Below are positions 1 through 10,799 of a stretch of 64,000 nucleotides of DNA, one piece after another. The stretch spans positions 16,571,354 through 16,635,353 of the forward strand of contig CM065188.1 of assembly GCA_033026295.1 (NCBI GenBank), read 5' to 3'. Source of the stretch: Channa striata (lineage: Eukaryota > Chordata > Actinopteri > Anabantiformes > Channidae). Position 1 is the stretch's first letter, and each line of letters begins with the position of its first letter. The notes below the pieces were generated by a model. The model was not told the DNA's origin and did not search any database. It saw only the letters and a list, made by a program, of their open reading frames with translations. Both the position numbers and the translations under genes were made by a program.

Positions 1-313
1 CAGAAATCATCCGGAGAGTCATCAACAACCTGAAGAAGATGAACAGTGATAAAATGTCTCCTGGCAGAAGCATCAACATCTTCCACTGTCTGATGGAGAT
101 GAAGGACGACTCAGTCCATCAGGAGATCCAAGAGTTCCTGAAGTCAGAGAACAGATCAGAGAAGGAACTTTCTGAGATCCACTGCTCAGCTCTGGCCTAC
201 ATGCTGCAGATGTCAGAGGAGGTTCTGGACGAGTTGGACCTGAAGAACTACAACACATCAGGGGAGGGACAACTGAGACTGATCCCAGCTGTGAGGAATT
301 GCAGAAAGGCTCG
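1..313 (+). CDS. NLRC3-like gene A: 3' end of FISNA-NACHT exon (partial)
   Basis: This is the last ~104 codons of the large NACHT-bearing exon of a fish NLRC3-like receptor, a cytosolic innate-immune sensor. The frame starts with the codon at 3-5 and is open to a consensus splice donor (CG|GTAAGT) after 313; reading on gives an immediate stop inside the intron. The encoded segment (for example MNSDKMSPGRSINIFHCLME) is the helical region after the NACHT and winged-helix domains. It is almost identical to the end of the complete exon of gene B at 49541-49853. The exon ends with two bases of a codon (phase 2), which fits the single leading base of every LRR exon in the window. The NACHT core lies before the window, so completeness cannot be judged. 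A and B are clearly tandem paralogues. Confidence 0.9.
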
Positions 314-354
314 GTAAGTTTAATGTTAATGTGTGAAGAGGAATCTTATTCAAC

Positions 355-575
355 TTTTTTTCAACTTTATTTATATAGCACCAATTTACATCTCAAGGCA
401 CTTTACATAATAAAGTCAAGACTATACAAACATTTAAAGAAAACCCAACAAATGCCCCTTGAGCAGCTATAGGCAACAGTGGAGAGGAAAAACCCCCTTT
501 AACGGAAGAAACCTCCAGCAGAACCAGGCTCAGGGTGGGCGAACATCTGCCTTGACCGGTTGGGGTGAGAGGAAA
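355..575 (-). repeat. LINE-2-type 3' end fragment
   Basis: Reverse-oriented 3' terminal region of the LINE-2-type element that recurs through the window. The shared landmarks on the plus strand are a TTTATTTATATAG start, the polyA-like 'cataataaagtcaagac' block and the 'gaaacctccagcagaaccagg' region near 510-530. The same block occurs near 10810-10980 (-), 24280-24480 (+), 36650-36780 (+), 55240-55400 (+) and 63190-63365 (+). No coding part is present here; it lies in the large intron of NLR gene A. Confidence 0.8.
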
Positions 576-721
576 GTGGAGAGAGAAAAGAGTTGCTAAA
601 CAGATTTGGCTCCGCTCACCTCCTTGCTAAATCTGTACTTAGCCTCTCTCTGTTTGTCTTTGTCCCCACTTCTGAATGCAATAAGGTAGAGGAGCAGGCA
701 GAGGACTGCCTAACTCGTCCA

Positions 722-1165
722 TGTTGTGGAAAAATCTGAGAGAGCAAGTTAAGAGACAGGAGGCAGCTCTCACATTATCATCAAACAATTTAATGACAAT
801 AACATAGGTAAAATAAGGTAGAGGGCAGGCAGAGGAAAGAGCAAAAAGCAGTGTCACCGGTTGGGGTGGATCAGATTGTATCTGATACCCTCTGTCAGGA
901 TGTGTGTGTCTTTTATCTGCTCCACTATGCAAATCATATACATTGATCAGGAGTCCTTAATTAGCAAGTTTCTGTTACTGTCTGCTTAAGGTGTCAACAA
1001 GGATTCAAAGGAACAATAGGGTCTGTTAAGGTGTCAAGGAACAAAAAACTCTGGGACCTGTTCCCGTGGATCTTCCTACTGAGTGGCGGGGACTCGTTGT
1101 CTGGCCTCTGCTAGAAGTGTGAACAGATGGTCAGATGGTCATTGATCAAAAACTTCCCTCACACA
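722..1165 (-). repeat. 3' LTR of the endogenous retrovirus
   Basis: On the plus strand the 444-bp repeat starts TGTTGTGG and ends CTCACACA, so it has TG..CA termini. Positions 722-1083 match 7266-7622 over about 360 bp with a few small indels. Directly outside the inner edge is the polypurine tract expected next to a 3' LTR of a minus-strand element. The last ~80 bp (1084-1165) has no partner in the other LTR. Confidence 0.85.
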
Positions 1166-1176
1166 TCCCCCCTTTT
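1166..1176 (-). other. Polypurine tract of the endogenous retrovirus
   Basis: The minus strand reads AAAAGGGGGGA immediately before the LTR start TGTGTGAG. This is the plus-strand DNA priming site of retroviruses and fixes the element's orientation and the LTR edge at 1165. Confidence 0.8.
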
Positions 1177-1284
1177 ATCATTTTATGATAACAAAAAAAT
1201 GTCAGGAGTAATTAAGGCTGAGCAATAGTAGAAGCAAACAAACAACACAACAACAGTAACAAAACGAAAAAAAAAATCTTAACA

Positions 1285-1405
1285 ATCCCCCTTGAGCAAG
1301 CCTTAGGCGACAGTGGAGAGGAAAAACTTCCACTATGGGAAGAAACCTCTGGCAGAACCAGGCTCAGAGTGGGCGGCCATCTGCCTTGACCGGTTACAGT
1401 GAGTG
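1285..1405 (-). repeat. LINE-2-type 3' fragment inside the retrovirus
   Basis: A diverged copy of the shared LINE-2 3' block ('gaaacctctggcagaacc', 'catctgccttgaccggtta'), in the same orientation as the copy at 355-575. It lies between the polypurine tract and the env remnant. It either inserted after integration or was picked up by template switching. Confidence 0.6.
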
Positions 1406-1479
1406 AGAGTCAAAATCTAGAGACTGATGTTGTCATGTCCATAATATGGGGGTTCCCAAATATGGATGTACAGAGACTC

Positions 1480-2350
1480 AGCTAAAACATTGTCCTGTAG
1501 GAAGAACATGCTTTGGAGAGCCATTTGGTGTGAGATGGAGTGGTCGATTTTTGCATTATCAGCATATGCACACAGGGAATAAAACAACATCCAGACAACG
1601 TTAGTGCAGTAGTGCCTATTACAACACCTGTGAGGAGAGACAAAATAAAAGTTTTACACAATGTCAAACTAGCCCCAGGTGCTGGTGTCATGGTGCAGAC
1701 TCCTCCTTTGTCTGCAAGCAGCATGTAAGTTGCCATGCTGTTCTCCCATGTCATCTGCGATGTTGCTGCAAGCTGCTGGCATCGTGCGTGTGCTTGATGA
1801 ACCTCTGTTGCTTAATTCAATCGACATTCTTGTTGGTTGTGCACCACCAGCAGAGGGTTGGGACTCCCAGGAACTCTGAACATATTGCATCCACAGGTTG
1901 TCCATTATCCATAGCAGAGACTGCGTTGCAGAGTATGGATCAAGTAAGCCAGCAGGCTCAGTCACACTCCTTGTCAGTCTGGATTTGTTTGAGAGTTGCT
2001 GTGTGATCTGTTGATTGTGCCACAATTCACAGATCATCCGCAGGATGGCTGCAACCATGGTGAAGAGTTCAAATGTGCACACTCTGCTCTTTAGCATCCA
2101 CTCCTTCATTAAGACTCTGTGATCTTGTGTGGGATCCTCCATTGTTGAGCACCAGATGTCGCCTTTGTCACCTCCCTGTGTTCACCCTTCCTAACGTGTG
2201 TTGGAACTTGAACTGTGGGCCCAGCCCAATCAGCACCTCTCCCTCCTCACCGGGGGTGAACAATTTCAGGGGACAAATTTGACTGTCTGTAGCTTGACAA
2301 GTCGGTGTACGCCTGGTGTAGTATTTGTTCCGGTTCCAGTTGGGGATCCT
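1480..2350 (-). pseudogene. env: Retroviral env remnant (transmembrane subunit recognisable)
   Basis: The minus strand of 1482-1754 is open for 90 codons. It contains a segment typical of the retroviral transmembrane subunit (ADKGGVC within the conserved ectodomain stretch), followed by a hydrophobic membrane anchor (SLLTGVVIGTTALTLSGCC) and a short tail. Upstream on the same strand, 1669-2142 is open in another frame and 2168-2398 runs from the integrase end, so the reading frame is broken at least twice. No continuous surface-subunit coding region remains. It is interpreted as a dead envelope gene of the antisense provirus. Confidence 0.7.
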
Positions 2351-5300
2351 TATGCAGTGGCTGACGTGGATCCATGTGACGTGTCCTTTCACCTTCACTG
2401 CTGAATTAGTTGCCAGTAGTACGTGATGTGGTCCTGCGAAGCGTCTCTGCTACCAATGTTTCCTCTGGTGGTCCTTGTCACCTGGTTTGAGATCATGCAG
2501 GCTGATGTCTGCAGGGTTAGACAGGGCTGCTTTCACCTGGGGACAAACATCTGAGAGAGTTCTGCACAACAGTTGGAAATCACATCATTATAACAAACTC
2601 AAGTTTGTTTGGTCTGAATTAGTACTACACTACGCTCAAACCCTATTTGGTAAAGACTCAACTTGCATAAGAAATAGCACCAATGCTAATTCTTAAATCC
2701 ATGTCAAACCTGTCAACATTTTGTGAATTTGGTCTTAATTTGCTCTGTCACACCTGCACTCTGGGGGTGAGAAGGCAATAACCCAAAATTAATTTGACAA
2801 ATCGTTTACCATCTTCATGGTAAAACCCTGGACCATTGTCACAAGTTACTTGATTTTGGAACACTTCAGTGAACGGTCCTCTGACTTGTCAGTGCCTTTT
2901 ACCACAGTAGCTGCATCCTGTTTGGAAGAGAGAAAACAACAGCCTCTACCCACTTGCTAAACGTGTAAACCATGGTCAAGCCAACTCCATTTCTACATAG
3001 CTATAGCTCAATTAACCCAATCATCCAATATTCAAAGGGTCTGTCAGGTGGGAAGTGGCCTTGCAGAGGCATTTAATCGCACCAGAGGCATTGTGTGCCC
3101 CACAGATTAACATGTCCTGCATTCCCTGAAACCTTTGCTTTAGGGTTTATAGTAGGTGTTAAAATATGCACACATCCCCCTTTGCAAATGTCTACCATGA
3201 GCTAGCTTTGCATTTAGATGGAAATATCAATTAGGTAAACAAAGTTTATCTCTGGACCGAGCGATGTCCCTTTTACAGTGTTGCACCTAATTTCATTACA
3301 AAGTTTCTAGATGTGTTTGCTAGTGACTGCATGGTTGACAAGTCAGCCTGTGGGTTGAGTTTCTGTGGGAGAAAGAAAACTGAGTTGGGTGACACATTTT
3401 TCCCATCCTGGCCGCTGTATCCGTTGTTGAAGTTCCTGCAGAAATCAAGTTATTTTGTTAATGTTAGAGTGTCACATTTCATAACTGATATTCACGTAGG
3501 CAACAAGTCAGCATCTACGGAGCTGCAAGAAGAACAATGTGCAGTTAGTGTTCTGCCTGACATCACAAGTCTTCTCTGTCTCCAGAGACAACCTTAGTTA
3601 TGAGCGACACCATTCATATTCATACATTCATTCAAACTTCATATCATTGGCCAGTTTGTAGTTTTCAGCAAGAGCTCTCAGCTCACCAGCTTGCAGATGA
3701 GTTACAAAGTAGTTTTATCAAAAGCAATGACACTACAATTTTGTGAAAACTGCAAACCCAAGGCAATTTGACAAGGCTAGACATTTCAGCAAATCAGAGC
3801 CATCAACACATAATTCTGTCAGCGTTCAGAATTAGTGTTTTCAAACCCACTTCTAATAGAACAGGTGATTTTAGTACCTCAGTGCCGATATGAGGATGTC
3901 CATGCAACATATTGCACCTTCCCAAGCAATCAGAACAGCAAACCAAACACAGCTTCTCTGCTGCAACAACGGTTCTCACACAAAAAAATCCTGCTATAAC
4001 TGGATCCAGTTTTAATAGTATAAAGCTACAGGTACAACTACACCCACAAGCAATGCACAGAAACCACTGAACTGTCTTCCTGGTCAAAAACTAACCCGTA
4101 TTAGGCAAACCAAGTTCTGCCTATGAATCAGCAAACAATTCAGGAGGCAGCATGCTGTCAACATGTGCCAACACCCACAACCACAACAAGCAACAACCAC
4201 GCTCCACAGCAAATGGGAAAGTTTCGCACAGGAACGATTCTTTGGCAAAATTGTGTCGTGCAAGGAAAAAAAAATTATCATTGGCTTTTGTCAGCCTTAA
4301 AATCAGCAATTCATTTTGTGACACTGTTTTCATCTGGGGTGATCACCTGACAGCCCAGACAAGTCACTTTATTGCACAAACTGCAGTTTAAAAACAAACA
4401 AACAAACAAACAAACAAACAAACAAACAAACAAAATCTTTATGGCCATTGTCTAAAAGATGTTTTAACAGGTGCACCGTATCAATTTTGCATGCTTCTCA
4501 GATTAACAAATACAAATTAGCGAATGGTCTCTGTACTGTTACACAGAAGTTTGTCAAATTTGGTGGTACCAGAAAAAGAATAATTTGTATAGTTTTACTT
4601 CAGGCGCTCAGGGGTGTATGGCTGCCTTCACCTCCTGTAATTTTGAACAAAGCGCCACCCAATTGGTTGACCTAGGTCTGTTTCAAGAAATAAGTTGCAA
4701 CAAGAGAATTCTCAAATAAAGGTTATTACACCTGCCATTAACAGGAGTTTTACACAGGCTTTATGCCACTGATGATGGCTTCCTGTTTTAAAGAGTGTTT
4801 GTTCTGCCATGGTCTACACTCTGATTTTGGAAGGACTGTAAAAGGCTCTACGTTTTTCATAATGCCTTCATCATATTTATGGGCTGCCCAGAGAGATTTA
4901 GGAATTTGCTCGAGCTCTGGTGGTAAACTAGTTTCAGTGATGGTAAAGGCTGCAGCATGTGCAATGCAATATCAGTGAGCTCAAATGTTCTATAAGCTCT
5001 GTACAACTGATGTAAATTGTACGATGTACATCACCCTTCCAGCTATATTCCATCCTAGGATCTGATGCTGTTGGTTGGAATTCCTCGAGAACAGCATGTC
5101 TTCTGCAACCATGGGCCAAGGTCTTGCCAACTCCAATCAGATGGTTTTGCCAATAGGACATGTGGAGTATTCCCTAAATAGTTCTTCCTGTTTAGAGGAG
5201 AGTGAGACAGACGCAACAGCAGCAGTCTTTGTCCAATACACATTTGTCAAACATATCACTACATCTTCCCCATTTTCTACATACCACTGACCTTCATATT

Positions 5301-5500
5301 CACTTTCTGGTTCTACCTTCACGTGTGCTGTGTAGTGACCTTGATGTTGGAATGTTTCTGTATGTGTGCTGTGTATGTGCAAAATCTGTAAGCTGCTGTG
5401 TAACACGAGTGTTATCAGCAAGTTGTCACTTACATGCATATTGTAAATGTATGTTAATGACCTAAGTGACCTGTGATGGATAGTCCCCATCTCCCTGTTT
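2310..5500 (-). pseudogene. pol: Retroviral pol remnant (RT and integrase pieces)
   Basis: Read on the minus strand, about 4950-4750 encodes a recognisable N-terminal reverse-transcriptase stretch (ELEQIPKSLWAAHKYDEG). About 2980-2780 holds an integrase-core piece (YTFSKWVEA), and about 2540-2320 the integrase C-terminal domain (KVKGHVTWIH). Order and spacing are those of retroviral pol. Stops and frame changes separate all pieces, so this is a pseudogene. The stretch 5137-5490 (minus) is an open 117-codon segment at the pro/pol start whose identity I cannot fix. The integrase end overlaps the likely start of env, as in gamma-type retroviruses. Confidence 0.7.
4388..4434. repeat. (AAAC)n microsatellite
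   Basis: About eleven tandem AAAC units ('acaaacaaacaaac'). Confidence 0.9.
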
Positions 5501-5799
5501 CAAGACTTTTGATGCCATCAGGGGTTGAATCTAACACTAAGCCAAATTCACACATCAAATCTCTCCCTAGCAAATTTACAGGACAGTTTGAGACATTATG
5601 AGTGAATGTTTGGTGATCTGTTTTTCAAAGTGCATTTGAGAGGAACCGATCAGCTCTCTAAAACAGGTTTTCCACCAATATCTGCAGTGATGCATGATCT
5701 ACCACTCATATTCATTCACTAATTAATCACTTCATGGTTTTATTTTAATGTGAGTGAGTGTGGGTGCGGGTCACCTGATCTAGCGTCTGCATCCCCTGC

Positions 5800-7240
5800 T
5801 TCCTCACCAAATCAGCCCTTGCTTAATCACAGAGCAGCGTCTAGACCAATGTCCATTTTCTCCATACTGATGCCAGGCTTCTGAGTTATGGTGGTGCTGC
5901 CTCTTCCCTTGGTTACGCCACCTTCTTTGTCCTCTCTGTGTCTCTTGTGCATGTTGCAGAATGTCTCTGAGTGGATAGCAATTTCAGGTTTCATTCTGGT
6001 TAGAAATAAATCCTTCAGGTGGGCCTCACAGGCACTCGTGGGGTTCATTCCCAGTCCATCCTCTGGTGGAGTATGACCGCTTGTTAACATCCCAGCTGAT
6101 GTTTCAACAGCTATTCCCTTTCCTGCAAAGTTGGTTTGTAGTCCTGGACCACATTTTGGAAGTCTTCCATCCACTTCTTAGTGTTTCCATTAGGGTGAGT
6201 GTCTTTCTCCATGAATTCCTTGATGTCCACATGTCCAGCTCCTCAACAGTGGGGAGTCTGCCCCCTTGATCTGGTGAACATGGAGTGTCCTTTCACACCT
6301 CCAGGGCTTGGTTCCTGGAGTGATGCCTCAGACGTGTCTCCCCCTCTGGTGCTCTTTGTGGATCTGTTGCATTCTCTGATGGGGGAGAGCTGGCTGACTT
6401 GCTGCTGCTGTGATCTGCTGATATGGTGGGAGAGCAAGTGGGGGTGCGGAGTCCAAAATCCAGGTTTACCTTGTAACTCAGACAAAACAGAATACAGAGA
6501 GTTCAGTGTAAGAACAATCCTTTGCTCTATAAACTAGATGTTCTGGTTCTGTTTGTTTAGCCTTTCATCTTCATTTGTATCTTGTTTTCTAACCCTTCTA
6601 CTTTCCCTCGCATGACATTTATCCTTCCACATGCTAAATACCTTCCATTCAGATTTAAACACTTTGTGTTTTTTTTTCCATTTCACTTGGACAAAGACTT
6701 GTGTTGCTCTGTGCTCTCCTTCTCATTCTTCTTCAGTTCCTCCTGTAACTGAGCTGTCTGCTACTCACACTATCCTCCTTAGTAAACCCCAATTTCCACC
6801 TTTTAGTCAATTGACTACAACTGCCCCAAAAAGTTTGGACATTGCTTCCAGTTGGCAGACCTTGCCCAGGCCAGGCGCTCACTTCTGTTAGTACCCGTAC
6901 TAACCCCATTTCTCTAGCAGCCCGTTCTCTCGTGCTATCTTTCCCGTGCGACTCAGATTCAAACTGCGCTGCATACAACGATAATTAATAACACAACGGT
7001 TTAACTGCTATGACAAAGTCTTGTCACCTACCCAACCAGTAGTGAGTATAGAGCTCTTCTTACCGTCTGCTTTTTGCTGTGTTCCCTCTCCTCTGCTGCC
7101 TTACCGCTTTATTTCGGTCCGTATCACTGGATCGGCAGTCTGACTCCTGAGGGGAACAGCTTCTCAAATCGAAAAAAAAGAATCGGTTTTTACTTGTGCA
7201 CTGTGTCACTGTTTTATCCCTCAGAGTCCAGAAAGCGCGT
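5800..7240 (-). pseudogene. Presumed retroviral gag region
   Basis: Assigned by position only: it lies between the primer binding site and pol on the minus strand. Two open minus-strand segments (5827-6174 and 6243-6485) are polar, rich in Pro, Ser and Lys, and could be gag pieces. I see no zinc knuckle or major homology region that would prove it. Confidence 0.4.
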
Positions 7241-7243
7241 CCA

Positions 7244-7262
7244 TCCCACACTTCTGACACCA
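7244..7262 (-). other. Primer binding site, tRNA-Leu type
   Basis: Three bases inside the 5' LTR end (ACA|GAT) the minus strand reads TGGTGTCAGAAGTGTGGGA. This closely fits the complement of a tRNA-Leu 3' end (..CCCACTTCTGACACCA) with a small insertion. It supports proviral origin and minus-strand orientation. Confidence 0.7.
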
Positions 7263-7265
7263 ATC

Positions 7266-7622
7266 TGTTGTGGAAAAATCTGGGAGAGCAAGTTAAGAGA
7301 CAGGAGGCAGCTCTCACATTATCATCAAGCAATTTAATGACAATAACATAGGTAAAATAAGGTAGAGGAGCAGGCAGAGGAACAGAGCAAAAAAGCAGTG
7401 TCACCGGGTGGATCAGATTGTATCTGATCCCCTCTGTCAGGATGTGTGTGTGTTTTATCTGCTCCACTATGCAAATCATATACATTGATCAGGAGTCCTT
7501 AATTAGCAAGTTTCTGTTACTGTCTGCTTAAGGTGTCAACAAGGATTCAAAGGAACAATAGGGTCTGTTAAGGTGTCAAGGAAAAACTCTGGGACCTGTT
7601 CCGTGGATCTTCCTACTGAGTG
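7266..7622 (-). repeat. 5' LTR of the endogenous retrovirus (outer end lost)
   Basis: Direct repeat of 722-1083. Its inner edge (TGTTGTGG on plus) is next to the primer binding site. Homology stops after 'ctactgagtgg' at 7622, about 80 bp short of the full LTR. It is followed by sequence related to NLR intron DNA at 52640-52690. The outer part of U3 has therefore been deleted. Confidence 0.8.
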
Positions 7623-8439
7623 GAAGTGATATTTGATAAGTTTGAAAGTGTTGACTCAGACTTGGAATTGACAGTGAGCAAAGGACGACACTTGTATAAA
7701 GCAGCAAAAGAGAATCAGGAGGAGAGAGAATAATGAGCAGGTTAAGACCAGGACACACGGACTAAATAGTCGACTGAAGCTAATGAAGAAGCATCAACTG
7801 TGTCAAGAAGCAGAGACAGTTGATCCTGTTTGATCTGAGTGGAATAAATGTGCAGAGGAGCAGCAGAGTGTAATTGTAAGGAGCCGAGAAAAGGAAGGAA
7901 ATCCTCCAAACGTTGGAGGACGACTATCAAGGGCGACAGGAGACGAGTGAAGAAGATCAGGACTCATTGACAGCTGTAGATCATATTGGTCCGTCCTCCA
8001 TCTGAATAGATACTAAACCGTGTGTGAAGTCAGTGTCTCTGTCTGCGAAATGTCAGACACGTGAGACAGCAGGGAGGGACAAATGTGTTTTGAGGAGACA
8101 AACTGGATCTTTGTCCAATCACGACATTCTTCTGATCAGATGAAGCCAAATCCAGGTTGATGACAGCAGCTGTGCTGTGATATCAACTATAGTGAGGACA
8201 AAGTTCCTCATCTGTCTCTGTCCAGTGTTTGAAGACACACAGACAAACATCAGTTTGAAGGTTTATTTTAAAGGTTTGATCATTTTGAGCAGACGAGAGG
8301 TTGAAGTTTGAGTTTAGACGCTAACATTTCACTGATGATCAGATTGTTGCTTCTGTCTTCACAAAGACAACGTGGAATATCCACATGAAGACAAAGAAAG
8401 ATAGAAATATGTTGTTTAAGAATCCTGACGGAAAATCCT

Positions 8440-8672
8440 AGGGGCGGCTATAGCTCAGTTGTTTCGATCTCCAGTCCCCGCTTGCTACATGTCGAAGTGT
8501 CCTTGGGCAAGACACTGAAATCCCTAGCTCCCAGTGGGTCAGGTGAGCACCCTGCGTGGCAGCCATCGCCACTGTGTATGTATGTATGTATGTATGTATG
8601 TATGTATGTATGAAATTACTCTGCAAGTCGTTTTGGATAAAAGCATCTGCCAAATGACTAAATGTAAATGTA
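8440..8672 (+). repeat. SINE-like repeat with tRNA-like head and (TATG)n
   Basis: Starts 'ggggcggctatagctcagtt', which resembles a tRNA-type A box. The shared body 'gtccttgggcaagacactga' follows, then a (TATG) tract at 8577-8612, and it ends 'gactaaatgtaaatgtaaaa'. Copies of the family are at 18412-18560, 27375-27605, 49975-50100 (-) and 56968-57172. It lies in the intron just upstream of the LRR exon of gene A. Confidence 0.65.
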
Positions 8673-8778
8673 AAATCTTGATCTCAGTTCTGAGTGAAAT
8701 TCTCAGCTCTGATCAGATGATGAAACATTGCTTGAGGAACTTTGTTTTTGAAACTTTCATCTTTGATTCTTTATTCAG

Positions 8779-8952
8779 ATTGAGTCACTGTTGTTTGTCA
8801 GAGATCAGCTGTGATTCTCTGGTCTCAGCTCTGAAGTCCAACCCCTCCCATCTGAGAGAACTGGACCTGAGCTTCAACAACCTGCAGGATCCAGCAGTGA
8901 AGCTTCTGTCTGGTCTTGTGGAGAGTCCAGACTGTCGACTGGAGACTCTGAG
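8779..8952 (+). CDS. NLR gene A LRR exon
   Basis: A 174-bp exon encoding two leucine-rich-repeat units (58 residues), for example LRELDLSFNNLQDPAVKLL. It is flanked by an acceptor in 'tttgattctttattcag' and the donor AG|GTCAGT. It starts with one codon base and ends with two, so it is phase-symmetric with the other LRR exons and can be added or skipped without a frameshift. LRRs of these receptors form the ligand-sensing or autoinhibitory solenoid. Only one LRR exon of gene A is visible here; the rest of the intron is filled by the provirus and repeats. The exon and its downstream intron are nearly identical to 63543-63860. Confidence 0.9.
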
Positions 8953-9458
8953 GTCAGTAGAGGGTTGGAGTCAGTCCATGCTGCTTTCAGCAGTGTTGTA
9001 CTAAACCCAGTTAGTGTCAGAGCAAAGATCCAGTATTTCCTGTAAAGCTCCAACCTTCTCAGTGAAGCTGTGAGAGGAGAATGGGGACAGAAAGACAGAG
9101 ACAGAGAGAACAGTCAGCCAATCAGAGCAGCCTCCATGTTGGTTGTCAGCTGATATCTGCAAAGCAGAGAAGATGTTCATCAACACACAGTGACTCTGTG
9201 GTTCAATCCATCACTGACGTGTTTGTGCAGTAATGAAGCCTTCAGGACTCTCAGCAGCTTCTTTCCACTGTGGACTGGAGTGAACAAGTCTCTGCAGGTC
9301 TGTGTGTGTTCACTCCAACACGTTCACCTGAGAGCCGACAGGAAGCTGCTCCACTTGTGCTCTGAACAGGACTGAAGGTTCTACTGACTGACAGCTGATG
9401 AAGTGAGTCTCTGCAAACACTCACTGATCTCCTTTCTTCTCTCTCATTCTCTCTGCAG

Positions 9459-9755
9459 GTGGAAGTGATGATCTGTGTGTGTTCAGAGGAAGATGTTTGT
9501 CCTGATGATCCAGATGTTGTGAGTGGAGCATGTTAGTGGGAGGTCGAGTGGAGAGCAGAGCTTCATCCAGCAGTGACTGACAGAGGAACCAGAAGAAGTG
9601 GAGATGACTCTCAGTGCTGCAGTCTGAACTGCTCTGAGATCAGCTCCACTGTCTGCCTTTTTTGGTTCGTTTTGTAGCATCCAGACCAGAGTAGGACGTT
9701 AAACCTCCATTTTGGCAACAGGAGGTAGTAAATAAATTGTAATAAACTTTCTTTC
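9459..9755 (+). CDS. NLR gene A terminal exon (stop) and 3' UTR
   Basis: The acceptor 'tctctctgcag' precedes GTGGAAGTGA. Joined in phase 2 to the LRR exon, this encodes a short ending (..LETLRWK) and stops at 9466-9468. The remainder is 3' UTR with AATAAA signals at 9731 and 9741. No B30.2 (PRY-SPRY) domain follows, so this NLR ends directly after its LRRs, as many fish NLRC3-like proteins do. The 3' UTR end is approximate. Confidence 0.65.
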
Positions 9756-9759
9756 TTTC

Positions 9760-10489
9760 TAAAACTATCCACCACTAACCCTCCCCAGGACAAGATAAGA
9801 TAACCAAAAGACCCTGTGCTCCACTTTCTAGAGAACTGTGAGTAAAGCAAACAAACCACATCTGGTTCCAGGACTCCAGCACTGGCATCAAAGACCATGG
9901 ACCCCTCATTTGCTGACATTTATCCCATTAGCATACATTTTGGCTAGGAGGTTTCATCTAACAGACCCCAAAACTGTCTCTTAACTCATTCCCAAATTAC
10001 CTTTTTTATCAAGATGATACCAGCTGCCCTGGGAAGTAATTTACTGTACAGCCATAAAGTTGAGGTGCGAAATTTTCTGAAAGGAAAATACTTTATTCAG
10101 AACCCACAACAGGGACAAATCAGCTGTCAAACTCACTCCAATGTGTTCATAAACAGTTTTGACAGACTTTGATATGAACATTTACTTTCTAGGATGAGAA
10201 ATTACAGAGTTATAAATTTTAGATTTAATTCAGAAGTGACAAAGTAACATGGGGTAACAGTGCCATCCTTTGGTAGAAGATATAAGTGCACCTCAGCATT
10301 ACATTTGTGGCCTGAAAATTAATGAAAATTATATCATATTCTTCTGTCAATACCAATACATGCTACATAATAATGCACACCTTGTATACACCCACTAAGG
10401 CATGAGGACATATGAACATGTTATGTTTGTCAATTCAACAATACGATTTGTTCACCTATGTTTACGTTACTACAAGACTGAATTCCTAG

Positions 10490-10524
<35 letters not shown>

Positions 10525-10795
10525 CTTACTGTGTATTAATAGGTATTAGACTAATCATTGGATTCCATGTATTCATCAGACCCTCACATGTATGTAATAT
10601 GAGACATTAGTCATTACACGCATCCTATCGTGTCGCTTTAAAGTACTTTAACCTTTAAATTTTGGGCTTAATGAAGAGAGACACCTTTATTCTGCGTGTA
10701 CGGTTTAAACTAAAGCAACTTGATTTAGAGGAGGGACTAGCTCTGCTCCTTGCGGTAAATTTGAACTTTGGCAACGCCCCAGGATATATAATGAA
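9760..10795. other. Non-coding stretch with a (GT)n tract
   Basis: No gene seen. It contains a (GT) microsatellite at about 10493-10523 and otherwise AT-rich unique-looking sequence. Confidence 0.6.
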
Positions 10796-10799
10796 GTTA

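Larger units (their letters stand above)
722..7622 (-). mobile_element. Decayed class I-like endogenous retrovirus, antisense in NLR intron
   Basis: An LTR-flanked provirus reads on the minus strand: 5' LTR at 7266-7622 (truncated), primer binding site 7244-7262, gag/pol region about 7240-2310, env remnant about 2350-1480, polypurine tract 1166-1176 and 3' LTR 722-1165. The internal region has recognisable but frameshifted and stop-riddled reverse transcriptase, integrase and envelope transmembrane segments, so it cannot encode complete products. The integrase C-terminus and the envelope transmembrane region resemble gamma/epsilon-type retroviruses. It sits antisense in the intron of NLR gene A. 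The outer end of the 5' LTR is missing, so no target-site duplication can be read. A LINE-2 3' fragment (about 1285-1405) lies between env and the polypurine tract. Confidence 0.85.

Noticed and set aside
5888..6537. Plus-strand frames inside the provirus
   Set aside because: They are opposite the retroviral reading direction and show no family features.
722..7622. The two ~360-bp direct repeats as a host segmental duplication
   Set aside because: TG..CA ends, primer site, polypurine tract and pol/env remnants in matching order identify them as LTRs.
8534..9004. 156-codon frame including the gene A LRR exon
   Set aside because: It runs from a SINE-like repeat through an intron into the exon and out past the donor; only 8779-8952 is coding.
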